Shown in pieces: positions 10,409-20,176 of a stretch of 64,000 bases of DNA. The notes under the pieces are model-generated. The model saw only the letters and a list, made by a program, of their open reading frames with translations. It was not told where the DNA came from and searched no databases. Position numbers and translations under genes: made by a program. Source of the stretch: Mytilus galloprovincialis (Eukaryota > Mollusca > Bivalvia > Mytilida > Mytilidae); the NCBI RefSeq assembly GCF_965363235.1, contig NC_134846.1, positions 59,819,121 to 59,883,120 of the forward strand, in the 5' to 3' direction. How positions within the stretch are numbered: the first letter of the stretch is position 1; the number at the start of each line of letters is the position of its first letter.

Positions 10409-12409
10409 CTAGGCTACCGTACTATCATTTTGTTGATCGGCGACTATTCTGTATGTATCAATGTACTTTCCACCTGCAACGTATACGAGTTCTTCGTTGC
10501 CATCTAACCAAATATCAGCTGGATTGTTAACATTATCAAACTTTTCCAGTAATCTTCGGTGTTTTAATCCATCTTCTGAAAGCAGATGTAATGACCCGCT
10601 ATTTGCTCTGTCAACAACTAAAGTCAATCCGGAAGACAATACAGCAATACATTTAGGACTTTCCAGTTCATCGTTTTTATAGCAAAATTTTCTCTTTCCC
10701 TGTAATGTTGAACACTTGATCTCGTTGTCTGCTGTTGTGAAGACAATATATTTCCCTATCACGTTCATTCCGTTTAGACCACATTCTGTGTTAGTGTAAA
10801 AACATGTAGTCATATCGTCTGAATCGGCATTTATACTGAATTTCTTAATTGCTCTGTTCACAACGACATACACGTCGTTGTTTGAACTAAACAATGCACC
10901 AACGTGATCTTCATTGAAAGGCATTTTTGTTACTTTAATTATTTCTTCAGCTTTAACGTCTGCTTTGTATAATTCTTCACTATAACATGATATAAATAGC
11001 TGCTTCGACTTTTTATCATAGCATAAACGTTTGACATCTCCATGGATATCTGTGGTGCTGACGATATAACCTGAATGTTTTTCAATGATGTACAGTTTTT
11101 TTTGTGGTCTAGCATCTCCAACTACCATATATTTTTCATCTATACATACACCACAGGAAAACTTTGAACCTGTGATACAAATACTTTTAACAAACGTTAC
11201 GTACGCATTTTTAAATTTGGGATAACAATTTAAGCCTAAGCCTGCACAGCACTTGTAAATACCAATCATCTGACCAAATATAGGACTCTCGAATGTTTTA
11301 AACGTTCCAATTTCTACCATGGTCTCACAAGTCTCAAGCTGGCTGAAGATGCCTTTTTTTTGAAAGCTTAAATCTACCAATGTGTCGCTCTGGTTAACTC
11401 GGGAGATTTCGCTTACATTCGATGCAATATGGTGCTTTATATTCTCCACAAGAATGAACAACTGTGTCTTGGTTCCAAATTTTTCAACAACTTCAATCGA
11501 ACGGATCCAATGATCTAGATTCTTAACAAACTGTTCTAGTAGCCGCATTCGTACATTAAAACTCGTATATTTTTCATCGCGGAACATGTGTAGTTGTTTC
11601 GCAAATGTATCAAACAAGTTATCAAGCTTACATTTAAGTTGTTCGAGAAATTCTTTCGCTTCTTCTTCTGTGTCTTCTGTTGCGAGTTTGATATCAGCTT
11701 TTTCTTGATCTTTTTCCTTTATAAGACTTTCTATCGCTTGCTTAATTTCGGTTATCTTCAATGGGAGAGACATATATTTGCCACTTGTCATAAGGCTTGC
11801 AATAGTCATTACTCTTTTACATCTTCTGTGCTTCGTAGACACACAGGAACCACAACAAATAATTTTATGATCACAACAAAACACGTCTACTAAATTTGAC
11901 GGATGAACAGAGCAATGTTCAGATATCGCATTAACAACCATTCCGTAGCTAAAGGAAGCAACTTCTTCAACAGGAATTACATTATGCGAAGCAGAAAGTT
12001 TCATACGACTATGCATATCATTACATTTTTCACAGAAAGCTTCTTCGCATATTTCACACCAGAACTTTGCCTCTGATATTTCATCATGTCGTTTGCAAGC
12101 ACTGCACTTTTTGTTTTCTCCATTAGACATATCAAGCATTTCTTGTATGCTTACATTATGAGGCAGGTTAGCAGCCCATTTATCAATATCCGACTTTGCA
12201 TCTGTTGGCTTGACAAGAGTTTTGCAAGTAGGACAACTAAACTCTTTTCTCGAATGTGGTTCTTTTTTGCGTCCAGTTGATATTATGAACTCGTGTATAC
12301 ATTGTTCACAGAAGGTATGTAAGCATGGTAATATTTTTGGTATTTTGAAGGTTTCATAACAGATTTGACAACTCATTAATTCTGTCTGATCTTGTCTGGA
12401 TAGCGCCAT
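10409..12409 (-). CDS. TRIM-family E3 ubiquitin ligase, intronless (RBCC with beta-propeller-like C-terminus)
   Basis: A single 666-aa reading frame without introns. A C3HC4 RING at residues 14-62 (C14, C17, C29, H31, C34, C37, C59, C62) predicts E2 binding and ubiquitin transfer. B-box 1 is at about residues 102-145 and a second B-box at about 166-205, both rich in the expected Cys/His ligands. A charged coiled-coil stretch follows at about 215-300 (EKDQEKADIKLATEDTEEEAKEF region). The C-terminal ~230 residues carry repeated strands of the type VGDARPQKKLYIIEKHSG and VYVVVNRAIKKFSIN, consistent with an NHL-like or related beta-propeller used for target recognition. Large families of such intronless TRIM genes (TRIM2/3/56/71-like) are typical of bivalves, where many are thought to act in immunity. 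The exact orthologue and substrate cannot be named. The frame is intact and the N-terminal Met directly precedes the RING, so this start is well supported. Confidence 0.88.
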   Translation of the reverse strand: MALSRQDQTELMSCQICYETFKIPKILPCLHTFCEQCIHEFIISTGRKKEPHSRKEFSCPTCKTLVKPTDAKSDIDKWAANLPHNVSIQEMLDMSNGENKKCSACKRHDEISEAKFWCEICEEAFCEKCNDMHSRMKLSASHNVIPVEEVASFSYGMVVNAISEHCSVHPSNLVDVFCCDHKIICCGSCVSTKHRRCKRVMTIASLMTSGKYMSLPLKITEIKQAIESLIKEKDQEKADIKLATEDTEEEAKEFLEQLKCKLDNLFDTFAKQLHMFRDEKYTSFNVRMRLLEQFVKNLDHWIRSIEVVEKFGTKTQLFILVENIKHHIASNVSEISRVNQSDTLVDLSFQKKGIFSQLETCETMVEIGTFKTFESPIFGQMIGIYKCCAGLGLNCYPKFKNAYVTFVKSICITGSKFSCGVCIDEKYMVVGDARPQKKLYIIEKHSGYIVSTTDIHGDVKRLCYDKKSKQLFISCYSEELYKADVKAEEIIKVTKMPFNEDHVGALFSSNNDVYVVVNRAIKKFSINADSDDMTTCFYTNTECGLNGMNVIGKYIVFTTADNEIKCSTLQGKRKFCYKNDELESPKCIAVLSSGLTLVVDRANSGSLHLLSEDGLKHRRLLEKFDNVNNPADIWLDGNEELVYVAGGKYIDTYRIVADQQNDSTVA

Positions 12410-12684
12410 ATTGTTAAAACCAATACTTCTAATTTACTTCCGTTATCACGAGACTATTCATATGATCGCTAAAAATAAAATGGAGATTAAAATGGATATA
12501 ATCAAAGTACTGACGTATATTGCTTGCACGAAATTCTAATTGCATTGTAGAACTGGCATTTTTGGTTTTACTACCATAATGATCGTATAATAAACAAAAA
12601 GTTAGGTCAATAAAATAATCAACAGTAGATCAATTCGTTTACAAAACTTTACCTGTTTACACTATTACTGGCATTATTAATATA
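12410..12684. other. 5' flank of the TRIM gene
   Basis: AT-rich flank on the upstream side of the minus-strand TRIM frame. No TATA box or repeat could be assigned with confidence. Confidence 0.35.
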
Positions 12685-12745
12685 TGCTTGATTTCTTGGT
12701 TGACAACATATTTGTTACGTTTGGAGGACATATTTTACAACCAAA
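12685..12745 (+). pseudogene. Penelope-like RT fragment, copy C part 1
   Basis: About 60 bases that match RT copy A at 6060-6120 (LDFLIDHIFVTFGG region). It breaks at the 3.2-kb repeat element that follows and resumes at about 15937, so the RT copy was split by an insertion. Confidence 0.65.
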
Positions 12746-12868
12746 CCAGATGCTCAGCAGGGCGCAGCTTTATACGACCGCAGAGTTCGAACCCCGAACA
12801 TTGGGGAAAGTATGGACACAACATTCAAGCTTGATACAGCTCTGAATTTGGATTGTGATTAAATAGTT

Positions 12869-14317
12869 TTTTTTGTAATTATTTTATTTTTGATGATGAA
12901 ACATGTGAAATTACATACTACAGTATTCGATACACATTTTAAAAATAAAGTAATACTTGATAAATCAATTAAGTCATATGGATATAATAAGATATATATA
13001 TAAATATTACAAAAAGATTTTGTTAATTAATCAAATAAATTAAATAAAAGCTGCTTCTAACATATGCCATTTCTGATCCATTTTTACTTTTTGTACAGGG
13101 GTTAAGAAACATACAGAGTATTTTTCTATATTAATCCAATATTTTAAATATTCTACCCCACCATATTTTGTGGGGGATATGTTCTTACATCTACATTTGT
13201 ATATATAATATTTGAATAGCAACAAAATATTGTTAACTGTTTTACTGTTAACAAAATCCTCAGACACACCTAACATGACTTCTTTTGCACTGAAAGGCAG
13301 GAGAATGCCATAATTTTTAATCCAATCTATAACGGATAGCCAGAAGTTTTGTGATACATTACATTCCCAAAAAATGTGAAAAATATTTTCTTTAAATTCT
13401 GAACAAAAAGTACAAAGTTCAGTTTCTTTTAATTTACATTTCAATAAAAATGAATTACATGGTAGAATCCTATGAACAATCTTAAATTGAAAGTTTTGCA
13501 AAAAAGAGTTTCTGGTTATAATGAAGGGCATGGAATAAACAGCATTCCAATCCTCAATCTGCATATTTAAATCTCTTTCCCATTTTTCACGGGAAGATAA
13601 AGATAATACTTTATTATCCTCCAAAAATAATGTATAGAAAAATTTACAAGATTTTGGTTCCCTTTTAACTTTATCTATTAATTTATTTTCAATAATTTCC
13701 AGTTTTGAACTACCTTCTATTATACTTTTCCATCTTTTTGGAATCGCACTTAAAATACTATAAAATTCTACAAAATTAGTATTGATATCATACTTTTTTT
13801 TAAATTCATCAAATGAGAATAATGTATTATTATCTGACATCAGATCATTAATGAAGAATATACTATTTTCAACATATTTGAACCTCAAAATCATCTTGCC
13901 ATCCATTTTGATGTTCGAATCCAGCTATATGGACTGGGTCAAAATTTCAGTATTGTTTTCAGCTTGAAGCTTATTTTTTAACTTGGAAAAATTTACCAGG
14001 ATATCATGCCAAAATGGATTAACTTTTTCTGCTAAATAAAGTAAACCTTCTTGACTTAAGTGTAAAATCTTGTCCCCCCCCCCAATTTTTGTATATAACT
14101 AAGTAGCAAGACTTTCCAAGGAGAGTAATTTTGGGGATCTAATAATTTATACAGCCAAGACATTTTTACTCTATAGCAAAAATAATAAATATTAGGCATC
14201 TTAAGACTACCATCACAGTGTTCGGTAATTATCACTGCCCTTTTCACTTTATCAGGTTTTCCTTTCCATAAGAAGTTAAAAAATATATTCTGAATCTCCT
14301 TCAAAACCCCTTCTAGG
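12869..14317 (-). mobile_element. 5'-truncated LINE (L1/Tx1-like) with 12-bp target duplication
   Basis: The 12 bases GATTAAATAGTT occur on both sides (12857-12868 and 14318-14329). The inserted DNA begins on the left with a T-run, which is the poly(A) tail of a minus-strand element. It encodes the C-terminal half of a LINE ORF2. The exact duplication and the tail are the marks of target-primed reverse transcription. The host sequence is the 3.2-kb repeat element, so this insertion is younger than that element. Confidence 0.8.
13040..14304 (-). pseudogene. LINE ORF2 C-terminal remnant
   Basis: Two minus-strand frames, 14304-14056 and 13906-13040, encode consecutive parts of one protein. The first holds IQNIFFNFLWKGKPDKVKR and GSLKMPNI, typical of the region after the RT domain in L1/Tx1-type LINEs. 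The second holds FQFKIVHRILPCNSFLLKC followed by a zinc-knuckle-like C-TFC-H-C pattern (CTFCSEF...FHIFWEC), then runs to a stop. The frame is lost between 14055 and 13907, and a run of C at 14076-14085 is a likely slip site. The catalytic RT core and the endonuclease are absent through 5' truncation. Confidence 0.75.
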
Positions 14318-14439
14318 GATTAAATAGTTGACACAACACAGGTTTCTGACACATTATGAATGTGGTCTAAGAACTTAAACTTAAAAACTTTAAATTTTAA
14401 TAATTGGACATTACCTATTATGGTCCAATATCCAAAATC

Positions 14440-15043
14440 TAAATACTAGAACATGGTTAGATTCAGCATATCAAAGAACCCCAGGAATTCAATTTTTGAT
14501 GAAATCAAATAAAGTTCAATTTTGGACCCTTTAGACCTCAATGTGGACCAATTTGATAACCGGGCCCAAACATCAAAAATCTAAATACATGGTTAGATTA
14601 AGCATATATCAAAGAACCCCATATATACAATTTTTGTTGAAATCAAACAAAGAATAATTTTGGACCCCAATTTGGAACAACTTGAAAACTGGGCCTAAAA
14701 TCAAAAATTTAAATACATGTTTAGATACAGCATATCAAAGAACCCCAAGGATTCAATTTTTGTTGATATCAAACAATTTTGGACCCCGGTTTGGACCAAC
14801 TTGAAAACTGGGCCAATAATCAAAAATCTAAGTACATGTTTAGATTCAGCATATCAAAGAACCCCAAGGATTCAATTTTTGTGAAAATCAAACTTAGTTT
14901 AATTTTGGACCCTTTGGACCTTAATGTAGAACAATTTGAAAACGGGACCAAAAATTAAGAATCTACATACACAGTTAGATTCGGCATATCAAAGAACCCC
15001 AATCATTCAATTTTTGATGAAATCAAACAAAGTTTAATTTTTT
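14440..15043. repeat. Tandem subrepeats, ~130-bp unit, about five copies
   Basis: The landmark 'gcatatcaaagaacccca' recurs near 14466, 14601, 14731, 14850 and 14983, each time followed by 'attcaatttttg' and 'ttttggaccc'. Units are diverged and have small indels. The array belongs to the 3.2-kb inverted-end repeat. Confidence 0.75.
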
Positions 15044-15850
15044 TTCCTAAACTGTTGGGACCAAAACTCCAAAAATTAATCCCTACCTTCCGTTTTATGG
15101 TCATAAACCTTGTGTTTAAATTTCCTAGATTTCTATTTACTTATACTAAAGTTATGGTGCGAAAACCAAGAAAAATGCTTATTTGGGCCCCTTTTTCCTA
15201 AACTGATGGGACCTCAACTCCCAAAATCTATCCCTACCTTTCTTTTGTGTCCATAAACCTTGTGTTTAAATTTCATTGATTTCTATTTACTTATACTAAA
15301 GTTATTGTGTGGTTTCCGTAACTAGAGTTTTTTTTTGTGAGACGAGATAGTTAGTCTTGTGCTTAACCCCCTAACCTGGAGGGCCAGTGGATTTGTAGTT
15401 GAGGTTCCATTCCCCTAGATCGAATGCCGGCCTAGGCTTACGAGGTTGAGGCCTTATGTGCTGACAGGCACGAAGAAGATGAGTGATGAGTGAGTGAAAG
15501 TTATTGTGCGAAAACCAAGAATAATACTTATTTGGGCCCTTTTTTGTCCCATAATTCCTAAACTGATGGGAATAAAACTCCCAAAATCAATCCCAACCTT
15601 CCTTTTGTGGTCATAAACCTTGTGTCAAAATTTCATAGACTTCTATTTACTTAAACTAAAGTTATAGTGCGAAAACCAAGAAAATGCTTATTTGGGCCCT
15701 TTTTGGCCCCTAATTCCTAAACTGTTGGGACCAAAACTCCCAAAACCAATCCCAACCTTCCTTTCATGGTCATAAACCTTGTGTTTAAATTTCATAGATT
15801 TATATTTACTCTGTCTAAAGTTAAAGTGCGAAAACCAAATGTCTTCGGAC
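15044..15850. repeat. Tandem subrepeats, ~150-bp unit, four copies
   Basis: 'Ttcctaaactg(t/a)tggga' recurs at about 15044, 15191, 15554 and 15711, each followed by 'cataaaccttgtgt' and 'ctaaagttat'. After removal of the 199 bases of the SINE-like insert and its duplication, the spacing is about 147-164 bases. A GAC-rich run (15848-15872) closes the array. Confidence 0.75.
15310..15496 (+). mobile_element. SINE-like insertion with 12-bp target duplication
   Basis: 187 bases flanked by AAAGTTATTGTG on both sides (15298-15309 and 15497-15508). The 3' end is a short simple repeat (GATGAGTGAGTG), and a GGTTCCATTCC stretch near 15403 resembles a pol III B-box, so a tRNA-derived SINE is likely. No coding content. 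Confidence 0.65.
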
Positions 15851-15936
15851 GACGACGACGATGACGACGGACGACGCCAACGTGATACCAATATACGATC
15901 AAAATATTTTCAATTTTTGCGGTCGTATAAAAAACT

Positions 15937-16268
15937 GAAACCAACCTGCTGTTCTTCTTGCAGACTTATTCTTTTATTTCATCATGGAGAAGCTTCATGA
16001 CTAGAATCTAACATAATCATTAAACTTGATGATGCCCTCCCTCGTGCCCCAAGTCGCATACTAATATTTAAAAGATTGTTTGAAAAACGCGAAACGCATC
16101 TAACCCATTGAATATGATAAATGATTCAACAGATACAGTAATGTTTGCCTTATATCTTACATCTTTAAATTTACAATAGGTTTGTGTGACAACCTAACTT
16201 TATGACATACGATATTTTCAGCGTCCTAATTGTTGACTTTCGAATTCTATGTAGCAACATTCCTCCAT
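15937..16268 (+). pseudogene. Penelope-like RT fragment, copy C part 2
   Basis: Continues the RT copy interrupted at 12745: the C-terminal half after the catalytic region, matching copy A around 6150-6480 (ADLFLYFxxxEA-like, DDALP, the IYPIE and DKRxDFS blocks), with many stops. It ends at 'gcaacattcctcc', where the second copy of the 7565-type segment begins. Confidence 0.6.
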
Positions 16269-16311
16269 TACGCCAGTTCATTTTCACAATCGTAGAAATG
16301 GAAGCCATTGT
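16269..16311 (+). repeat. Second copy of the 7.6-kb segment, piece 1
   Basis: Matches about 7570-7612. It ends exactly at ATTGT, the target duplication of the gypsy element, and continues at 22856. Confidence 0.8.
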
Positions 16312-16468
16312 TAGAGGGTTATAATTGCCTACGTACATTTGTTACTTATAAATATGGACTGAACTGTGCCTATTATTGCTAATACTGTTTTATGTTTCAT
16401 TACAGATGACCGTGGTCATTGTTATACATTAAAGACTTGTATGAATAAATAGACATTGTTCTTATTTA
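16312..16468 (+). repeat. Left LTR of the gypsy element
   Basis: 157 bases from TAGAGGG to CTTATTTA. The right copy has three substitutions. The ends are TA...TA rather than the usual TG...CA. ATTGT directly precedes it. Confidence 0.9.
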
Positions 16469-16521
16469 TGACCACGGACAGTAATTACTGAAAACCTGTG
16501 AGGAACAACACTTATACGACA

Positions 16522-17277
16522 ATGCCTGCAGTACAGTGTCCAATACCATGATGTGAATATGTCACTGACGATCTTGATGCAGCAATCGTAGCTGTACTCA
16601 TCACTGTTCATAGTACAACACACGCTCCGGGACCAGTCACAGCAGCGAAAGTAGAAAAAGTGAAAAGACCGGTTATATCAACAGCTGGAACTAGTGAGGA
16701 ATGGGCATATTTTGAATCACGGTGGTCCGATTATGTTGAAGCAACGAAAATTGCCGGCCGTGACAAGGTAGTTCAGCTTCTAGAATGCTGCTATGAGCAG
16801 CTACGCAATGACTTGACACGATCAGCAGGGGGTAGTCTAACGAACAAACCTGTACAAGAAGTGTTAGCCGCAATCAAGAAACTTGCTGTTCGTGAAGAAA
16901 ATACGATGGTGGCCAGAATCACACTTCATAATATGCGCCAAGACCGTGACGAACCAGTGCGTAGCCTTTGTGTACGTTTGCGAGGACAAGCCGGTGTTTG
17001 CAAATTCTTCATACAATGCCCTACTTGTAACACAGATGTGAACTATACAGACACCATTATTCGGAACGTTCTTGCACGAGGTATTTCCGATCCAGAAATC
17101 CAACTAGATCTCCTCGGTGACAAAAACCAAGACATGACCCTTGAAGAAGTCAATCAATTCGTTGAAGCAAAAGATTCAGGGAAACGTTCTGCATCTAGAT
17201 TACTCGATTCTCAAACAGTTCAAGCAGCTAGCAGCTCTTATAAAAAGAGACAAAAAGAAAAAAACAGACAGCCGTGA
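16522..17277 (+). pseudogene. Gypsy gag (capsid region) with early nonsense codon
   Basis: The frame can be read from an ATG at 16522, but a TGA at 16549-16551 interrupts it after nine codons. It then stays open from 16552 to a stop at 17275-17277. The N-terminal stretch has a CPxxxCEY-like start and the body has an AGTSEEWAYFESRW block followed by a helical retrotransposon capsid-type region (residues numbered from 16660: about 10-150). Gag forms the particle that packages the element RNA. The reading frame ends at a slippery heptamer, after which the zinc knuckle lies in the -1 frame. Confidence 0.75.
17259..17265 (+). promoter_or_regulatory. Canonical -1 ribosomal frameshift heptamer (A AAA AAC)
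   Basis: In the gag frame the codons are GAA-AAA-AAC, so the heptamer A-AAA-AAC sits at 17259-17265 in the phase required for tandem slippage. The gag stop is 10 bases downstream, and the -1 frame opens directly into the zinc knuckle and on to pol. The pairing element that normally stimulates slippage was not folded here. Confidence 0.75.
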
Positions 17278-17655
17278 GGGACAAAAATGAAGTTTGTACA
17301 TATTGTGGTAAAAAGGGACACGGCAAAAGTGCGACAGCTCGTCTCCGTAAATCAGATTGCCCTGCATATGGCCATAAGTGTGGATACTGCAACTGTGAAC
17401 ACCACTTTGAAAAGGTTTGTAGGAGCAAGGAAAAATCAAAAACTGGTACAGCTACTCATAATACAGACGATTGTGAAGGTGCTGTTTTTAATTCACTGTG
17501 CAGCATATCCAGCGATTCACATAAAATAAATGGCAGAACGCTATCCATAAACCATCATCTTAATGATAATCTGTCAGATACCTGGATCAGCAAGGCATGG
17601 CAATCACAACCTTTCGTCAACCTTGTTTTAAGGATATTACCGGAAGATTATGAAG
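17266..17655 (+). pseudogene. Gypsy zinc-knuckle region and start of pol
   Basis: Entered by the -1 frame. Cys/His clusters CTYCGKKGHG and CGYCNCEHHFEKVC indicate nucleic-acid-binding zinc knuckles. The frame is interrupted at 17656 by the inverted-repeat element, which brings a TAA at 17661-17663. Beyond the element the same frame continues at 17911 with the protease. Confidence 0.75.
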
Positions 17656-17910
17656 CAATCTAATTAAAAACCGATCTCTCATCGCTCCTGTTTCTGATAT
17701 GTCGCGTGGGAGATCTAACGAAACCCGCTTTGAGGTCACATGTGAGTGACCTCGTAGGTGTGTCTTTTTCGACCAATGAAATTGAGTCTTCCACGATCTT
17801 GGAAGTTTAACGTAAGGCAAGGGGATGCAACTCATTTTATTTACGACGAAATTGTCCCACGCGACATATCAGAAACAGGAGCGATGAGAGATCGGTTTTT
17901 AATTAGATTG
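17656..17910. mobile_element. Mutator-like MITE, 55-bp perfect inverted ends, 9-bp duplication
   Basis: 17656-17710 is perfectly inverted at 17856-17910. ATTATGAAG occurs on both outer sides (left 17647-17655, right 17911-17919). A 9-bp duplication with long perfect inverted ends is the signature of Mutator-like elements. The 255-bp body is non-coding. Element plus duplication adds 264 bases, a multiple of three, so the pol frame is kept on both sides but blocked by internal stops. Perfect arms imply recent insertion. Confidence 0.85.
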
Positions 17911-19201
17911 ATTATGAAGCATTTGGTTTCAATATGACAAAAAGAACAAATACTGTTGCAATCTCTGCCATGGCGGATACAGGATGCCAGAGCTGCCTTG
18001 CCGGTATCAAGGTCATCCATCGACTAGGAATAAATCAGACTGAATTAATCCCCGTCAATATGAAAATGCATGCTGCCAACAACAAAGGTATCACGATTCT
18101 TGGTGCAACCATACTCCGCATTTCAGGCAAAGATGATCAAGGCAGACATGTCGAAACGAGACAAATGACATATGTAACTGACAACTCTGATAAGCTATTT
18201 ATCAGCAGAGAAGCTTGCATTGCTCTTCGAATGATATCTGACAGTTTTCCAACAATTGGTGAAATTGATGATACGCAACAAACTCCCGGTACTGAGAACT
18301 CTCATAACAGTACACACAACATCGGAAGTGTTAACAGCCTAGATACCACCTGTATCTGTCCTCAACGGAAGCTGCCGCCTCAAATGCCAAGGAACTTACC
18401 TTATCCAGCAACTGCAGATAACCTAGAAAAAATAAAACAATTTTTTATGGACTATTATAAATCTAGTACCTTCAATACCTGTGATCACCAGCCATTGCCA
18501 CTGATGGATGGACCACCAATGCGATTGATGATGGATCCCGAAGCTGAACCTGTGGCTCATCACACTCCAGTTCCAGTACCAATCCACTGGAAAGAGGAAG
18601 TCAAAGCTGGTCTTGATCAAGACGTCCGACTTGGCGTATTGGAACCTGTTCCAGTTGGGGAACCTGTCACATGGTGCCATAGAATGGTCGTTTGTGCCAA
18701 GAAAAATAGAAAACCACGTCGCACTGTTGATTTTCAACCCCTTAATGTGCATGCAACACGTGAAACACACCATACGCCTTCGCCTTTTCACCAGGCTAGA
18801 TCAGTACCGAATGGAAAGAGGAAACCCGTTTTTGACGCCTGGAACAGCTATCATAGTGTGCCAATTCCTGAAGCGGATCGCCATCTGACTACCTTCATAA
18901 CACCCTGGGGCAGATATCGTTACAAGACGGCCCCACAAGGTTATATAGCTTCAGGCGACACCTATACAAGACGGTATGATGAAATTGTTGCCGACATTCC
19001 AAACAAAACCAAATGTGTCGATGACGTCCTCCTTTGGGCTGATTCAATTGAGGAAAGCTTTTTTCAAGCTGTACAATGGCTCGATATTTGTGGTCGTCAT
19101 GGCATCACTCTTAATCCTGAGAAGTTCATATTCGGTCAAGATATTGTAGAATTTGCTGGATTTGAAGTCACGTCCGACACTGTCCGTCCTTGCATGAAAT
19201 A
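17911..19201 (+). pseudogene. Gypsy protease and reverse transcriptase (interrupted)
   Basis: The retropepsin active site is in ADTGCQSCLAG at about 17971-18003 (D-T-G). The RT domain has RRTVDFQPLN near 18718, the FDAWNSYHSVPI block near 18835, TPWGRYRYKTAPQGY near 18903 and CVDDVLLWADS at about 19015-19047, where CVDD replaces the usual YVDD. It ends at the TA where the 973-bp element is inserted, and the RT C-terminus continues at 20177 in the same frame. Confidence 0.85.
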
Positions 19202-20174
19202 CAGTTAACTCTCGTTGTCTCGAACTCGGTTGACTCGAAATTTCGGATGAGTCGAAGTTTTCATGTGGTCCCGAACTTTATTCCATACAAAAGTATGTAA
19301 TTCAACTCCTGATGAGTCGAAATTGGATGAGTTGAAATTTCGGTTGAGTCGAACTAAATTTACGGTCCCAAGGTTAACAAAAGCATTCAAAAATCATTTT
19401 TTATCTCGAACTAATACACATATGTCAAAATATGACCTCCGGGATTTAAATGGATTGAAGAGTTAATCTGACAATACACGTGTAATTAAATTTCCGGTCA
19501 CTGACCACTGTATTGATTTATGACATGCTATTTCCATGAGTGTTTTCCTAAGATTATCTTTTGTAGAATTTTTATAAATAATTAGTGATAAATTGTTAAT
19601 GTTCATGAAAAAGTATTTTAATTGTTTACAAAACATACAAAACAATTAATTTGTGATTAAACTAATGAGCTTGGGTGTGTATAAAGTGAGGATTATGGCT
19701 TCCGTTGATGATCACCTAAAAACTACTCAAACGGCGTCTTTAATCTTATTATATGTTCTTTTGAAAACAAAGAGTGAGATAAAACAAAATGAATAGAAAT
19801 CAAAATTTTCTTAAATCTCTTGTATCCGAGAATAAACAATTTTGTCAGCTATTAGCGACCTGAATTACGAAACTGTCGTTTGGAAATTACTCTCTTGGAA
19901 AAGCCATAGGAATTTTTTTTTAATTGAAACAATTGAATAAGTTAAAATAACAGTCATTATAATAATAAAAGACTGTGACATACAAATACATCGATCTGAT
20001 ACTAGAATATCGATCCCCTTGTCATATTCACCCGGATTTATTTTAGCTTTACCAAGCTAAGCAAGAGTTGTGTCCCTTAGATTGTCGAACTTCCGGTGTT
20101 CGTTTGAGTCGAATTACGTGTATCTCGAAATATTTCTCTGGTCCGGCTGACTTCGACATAACAAGAGTCGACTG
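19202..20174. mobile_element. Non-autonomous Tc1/mariner (pogo-type) element with TA duplication
   Basis: The ends CAGTTAACTCTCGTTGTCTCGAA and the inverted right end (CAGTCGACTCTTGTTATGTCGAA) match well and are flanked by TA at 19200-19201 and 20175-20176. Several TCGAA/GAGTCGAA subrepeats occur in both ends. No transposase frame is present. Element plus TA is 975 bases, again a multiple of three. TIRs of this CAGT-GACTCTCGTTA type are typical of pogo/Tigger-like members. Confidence 0.82.
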
Positions 20175-20176
20175 TA

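Larger units (their letters stand above)
12770..15931. mobile_element. 3.2-kb composite repeat element with 14-bp inverted ends
   Basis: The left end TTTATACGACCGCA (12770-12783) is perfectly inverted at the right end (15918-15931). Outside it, RT copy C resumes, so the block is an insertion into that copy; the true left border may lie about 15-25 bases further out. Inside are two families of tandem subrepeats (14440-15043 and 15044-15850), a nested LINE (12869-14317) and a nested SINE-like insert (15310-15496). No transposase was seen, so it is non-autonomous. Without the two nested inserts it would be about 1.5 kb. Confidence 0.6.
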
